A stretch of 33,888 nt of DNA from the NCBI GenBank assembly GCA_011526585.1, contig WYBB01000256.1:1-33888 (forward strand). Direction: 5' to 3'. The stretch comes from Deltaproteobacteria bacterium (GTDB lineage: Bacteria > Myxococcota_A > UBA9042 > PHBI01). The notes below the pieces were generated by a model. That model worked only from the letters and a program-made list of their open reading frames with translations, did no database searches and was not told the origin of the DNA. Below are positions 32,376 through 33,888 of this stretch, in pieces. The position numbers and the translations under genes were made by a program. Within the stretch, counting starts at the first letter, position 1. Each line of letters opens with the position of its first letter.

Positions 32376-32978
32376 CTATCCGAAGCGGATGCGGCCGGCG
32401 ATGGCGCGGCTCAGCGTGTGATCGTCGAGGTACTCGAGCTCGCCGCCCATCGGGATCCCGGTGGCGATGCGCGTGACGTTGACGCCCGTCGGTGCGAGTC
32501 GCTTGGCGAGGTAGAGGGCGGTGGCCTCGCCCTCGACGTCGGCGGAGGTGGCGAGGATCACCTCGCTGACACCCTGGTTGGCGATGCGCTCCTCGAGGTT
32601 GCCGAGGCGCAGCTGGGCGGGGCCGATCCCCTTGAGCGGCGCGAGCGCGCCGTGCAGCACGTGATAGCGCCCGCGATAGCTGCCGGTGCGCTCGAGCGCG
32701 AGCAGGTCGGGCACGCCCTCGACGATGCAGAGGAGCGTCGGGTCGCGCGCGGGGTCGCGGCAGATCGGGCAGCGCTCGTCCTCGGCGAGGTGGTGGCACT
32801 CGCTGCAGAAGCGCACGTGCTGCATCAGCTCGGCGAGCGCCTGCTGCAGCTCGCGCGCGTAGCTCGGCGGCTCACCGAGGATGTGGAAGGCCCAGCGCAA
32901 AGCCGAGCGCTTGCCGACGCCGGGCAGGCGCGAGAGCAGCGTGGCGACCTTGTCGAGGGCGGGAGGGAGCGCGGTCAT
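32376..32978 (-). CDS. recR: Recombination mediator protein RecR
   Basis: A 200-aa DNA-clamp protein that with RecO and RecF loads RecA at single-stranded gaps. It has the N-terminal helix-hairpin-helix (LLSRLPGVGKRSALR), a Cys4 zinc finger C58-x2-C61 and C70-x2-C73, and a Toprim domain from ~residue 81 (LCIVEGVPDLLALERTG), ending GGELEYLDDHTLSRAIAGR. Full length. It is the last gene of dnaX-ybaB-recR, an order widespread in bacteria, 16 bases after ybaB; the start has no strong Shine-Dalgarno, consistent with coupling. Its stop abuts the P450 stop codon, so the two transcripts must overlap. Confidence 0.97.
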   Translation of the reverse strand: MTALPPALDKVATLLSRLPGVGKRSALRWAFHILGEPPSYARELQQALAELMQHVRFCSECHHLAEDERCPICRDPARDPTLLCIVEGVPDLLALERTGSYRGRYHVLHGALAPLKGIGPAQLRLGNLEERIANQGVSEVILATSADVEGEATALYLAKRLAPTGVNVTRIATGIPMGGELEYLDDHTLSRAIAGRIRFG

Positions 32979-32994
32979 GGCGGGGGCCGAGGGC

Positions 32995-33303
32995 TCACAG
33001 GTTGCCGAGCCCGGTCTGCTTCATCATCTCGGCGATGGGCCCGAGCTCCTTGGTGGCCATCTCCTTGGCCTTCTTGAGCGCATCGTTGGTCGCCGCGGTG
33101 ATGAGGTCCTGCAGCATCTCGAGATCGGTGGCGGTGACCGGATCGAGCTCGACGCGCGTCACGACCAGCCCGCCGGTGACGGTGACCTTGACGAGGCCGC
33201 CGCCCGCTTCGCCCGTGACCTCGCGACGCGCGGCGCGCTCCTGGGCTTCGAGGGCCTGGCGCTGCATCGCCTGTGCTTGTTGCATGAGGGCTTCGAAGTC
33301 CAT
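32995..33303 (-). CDS. ybaB: YbaB/EbfC family nucleoid-associated protein
   Basis: A 102-aa small dimeric DNA-binding protein, normally found between dnaX and recR as here. It begins MDFEALMQQAQAMQRQALEAQ (a coiled helix), then the strand block GLVKVTVTGGLVVTRVELDPV and helix LQDLITAATNDALKKAKEMA, the family pattern. It ends in TKELGPIAEMMKQTGLGNL. A GGAGCC site precedes its ATG. The function is nucleoid organisation or regulation; the details are not clear for this lineage. It lies 55 bases downstream of the dnaX stop and 16 before recR in one operon. Confidence 0.95.
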   Translation of the reverse strand: MDFEALMQQAQAMQRQALEAQERAARREVTGEAGGGLVKVTVTGGLVVTRVELDPVTATDLEMLQDLITAATNDALKKAKEMATKELGPIAEMMKQTGLGNL

Positions 33304-33358
33304 GGGAGGCTCCTTGGGTGGTGCGCGTTGGGGGCCGCGCGTCGGGGGTCATCGGGGC

Positions 33359-33888
33359 TCAGTGGGGGTCGGGCTCGTCGAGCTCGACGAGACCCAGTGT
33401 ACCGCCAAAGCGCTCGAGAAGCTCGACGACCAGTGGGTGGCGCTCGACATCGCGGCGTTTTGCCTCACGCGCCTTCTGATTGCGGAGATATTTGCGCTGG
33501 TGGGGCGTGTCGCTCGTGCCGTCGGTGGTCGGGGCGCCGACGACGGCCAGGCGCGCGACGTCGGGGCGCTGCGCGGTGATCAACGCGCGCGCGTCGGCGA
33601 GCTTGGCGTTGAGGCGGCGCTCGGTGAGCTCGCCGGCGACCTCGAGCGTGAGCACGGCGTCGGTGAACGCGACGACCTTGGCGTGATCGAGCAGACCGGC
33701 GAGCACCGGGTCGGACGGGCGGATGATGTCGACGACGACCTCCCAGGTCTCGGCGTCGAGCGGTGGGAGCGAGGCGGGGTCGAGGCTCGGGGCGGGTGGG
33801 GCAGGTGGGGGCGTCGTGCCGCGGGTGCGCTGGGGGGTGGGGGCGGGGGCGGGGGGGGGGGCGGGGGGGGGGGGCTGGGGGGGGGGGG
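33359..33888 (-). CDS. dnaX: DNA polymerase III subunit gamma/tau, C-terminal part (partial)
   Basis: The frame is open from the stop at 33359 to the window edge, about 176 codons. The C-terminal domain reads ETWEVVVDIIRPSDPVLAGLLDHAKVVAFTDAVLTLEV and ends GLVELDEPDPH, like the tau C-terminal region that contacts the polymerase core; the position before ybaB-recR supports dnaX. Before it lies a Pro/Ala-rich linker, which at the window edge is almost all proline (bases 33841-33888 are a near-homopolymer of G on the plus strand). The ATPase domain of the clamp loader lies outside. An apparent start at 33706 (GTG) is internal. The linker is typical of tau, but the run may also include sequencing error. 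Confidence 0.8.
   Translation of the reverse strand, partial: PPPQPPPPAPPPAPAPTPQRTRGTTPPPAPPAPSLDPASLPPLDAETWEVVVDIIRPSDPVLAGLLDHAKVVAFTDAVLTLEVAGELTERRLNAKLADARALITAQRPDVARLAVVGAPTTDGTSDTPHQRKYLRNQKAREAKRRDVERHPLVVELLERFGGTLGLVELDEPDPH

Noticed and set aside
1..33888. tRNA, rRNA or known riboswitch.
   Set aside because: No T-loop-like GGTTCGAATCC pattern in a cloverleaf context, no rRNA segments and no familiar riboswitch core were found by reading; a covariance-model scan would be decisive.

Overview
The window is very GC-rich and densely coding on both strands. It most likely comes from a myxobacterium or close relative (Myxococcota). The evidence is many short-signal lipoproteins, small secreted proteins ending in a Gly-Cys / hydrophobic / Arg-rich tail like the MYXO-CTERM sorting signal, a VIT-vWA-AgmX/PglI-like protein, a large TPR protein and a DUF5690 transporter. 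No rRNA, tRNA, CRISPR array or complete transposase was seen.

Layout. Bases 1-1656 carry the translation/termination cluster rho (3' end), rpmE (zinc-free type B L31) and prfA. Then come an aldehyde dehydrogenase (-) diverging from an ABC1/UbiB-type kinase (+), and a small GxxExxY-family gene (-) enclosed by 37-bp imperfect inverted repeats. A MATE exporter (-) follows. A 1.15-kb non-coding stretch (6723-7874) holds a 22-bp palindrome, a possible 44-aa ORF and a near-identical tandem duplication of a strongly self-complementary ~149-bp unit. Bases 7875-12650 are a four-gene operon: prolyl-oligopeptidase lipoprotein, small charged protein, membrane protein, GMC oxidoreductase. A TPR gene and an NHL-propeller lipoprotein form an operon on the minus strand (15734 to 12604).

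Bases 15928-24521 hold a paralogue of the earlier membrane protein, a secreted protein joining an HExxH metallopeptidase-like half to a trypsin-like half, an unknown cytoplasmic protein, a two-gene lipoprotein operon (c-haem/copper-monooxygenase-like protein plus HExxH metallopeptidase), an internally deleted DUF4143-type ATPase with a palindrome at its start, two small MYXO-CTERM-like proteins and a DUF5690 transporter. The rest contains the VIT/vWA protein, an oligopeptidase-B-like lipoprotein (-), an EamA transporter (-), an unknown lipoprotein, a cytochrome P450, and the recombination/replication cluster dnaX (partial)-ybaB-recR (-).

The recurring theme is extracytoplasmic protein processing: two S9 peptidases with lipoprotein signals, two HExxH proteins and one trypsin-like domain, which suits a predatory or scavenging life (inference). 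The most unusual items are the inverted-repeat-bounded GxxExxY unit, the duplicated structured repeat and the two-protease fusion.
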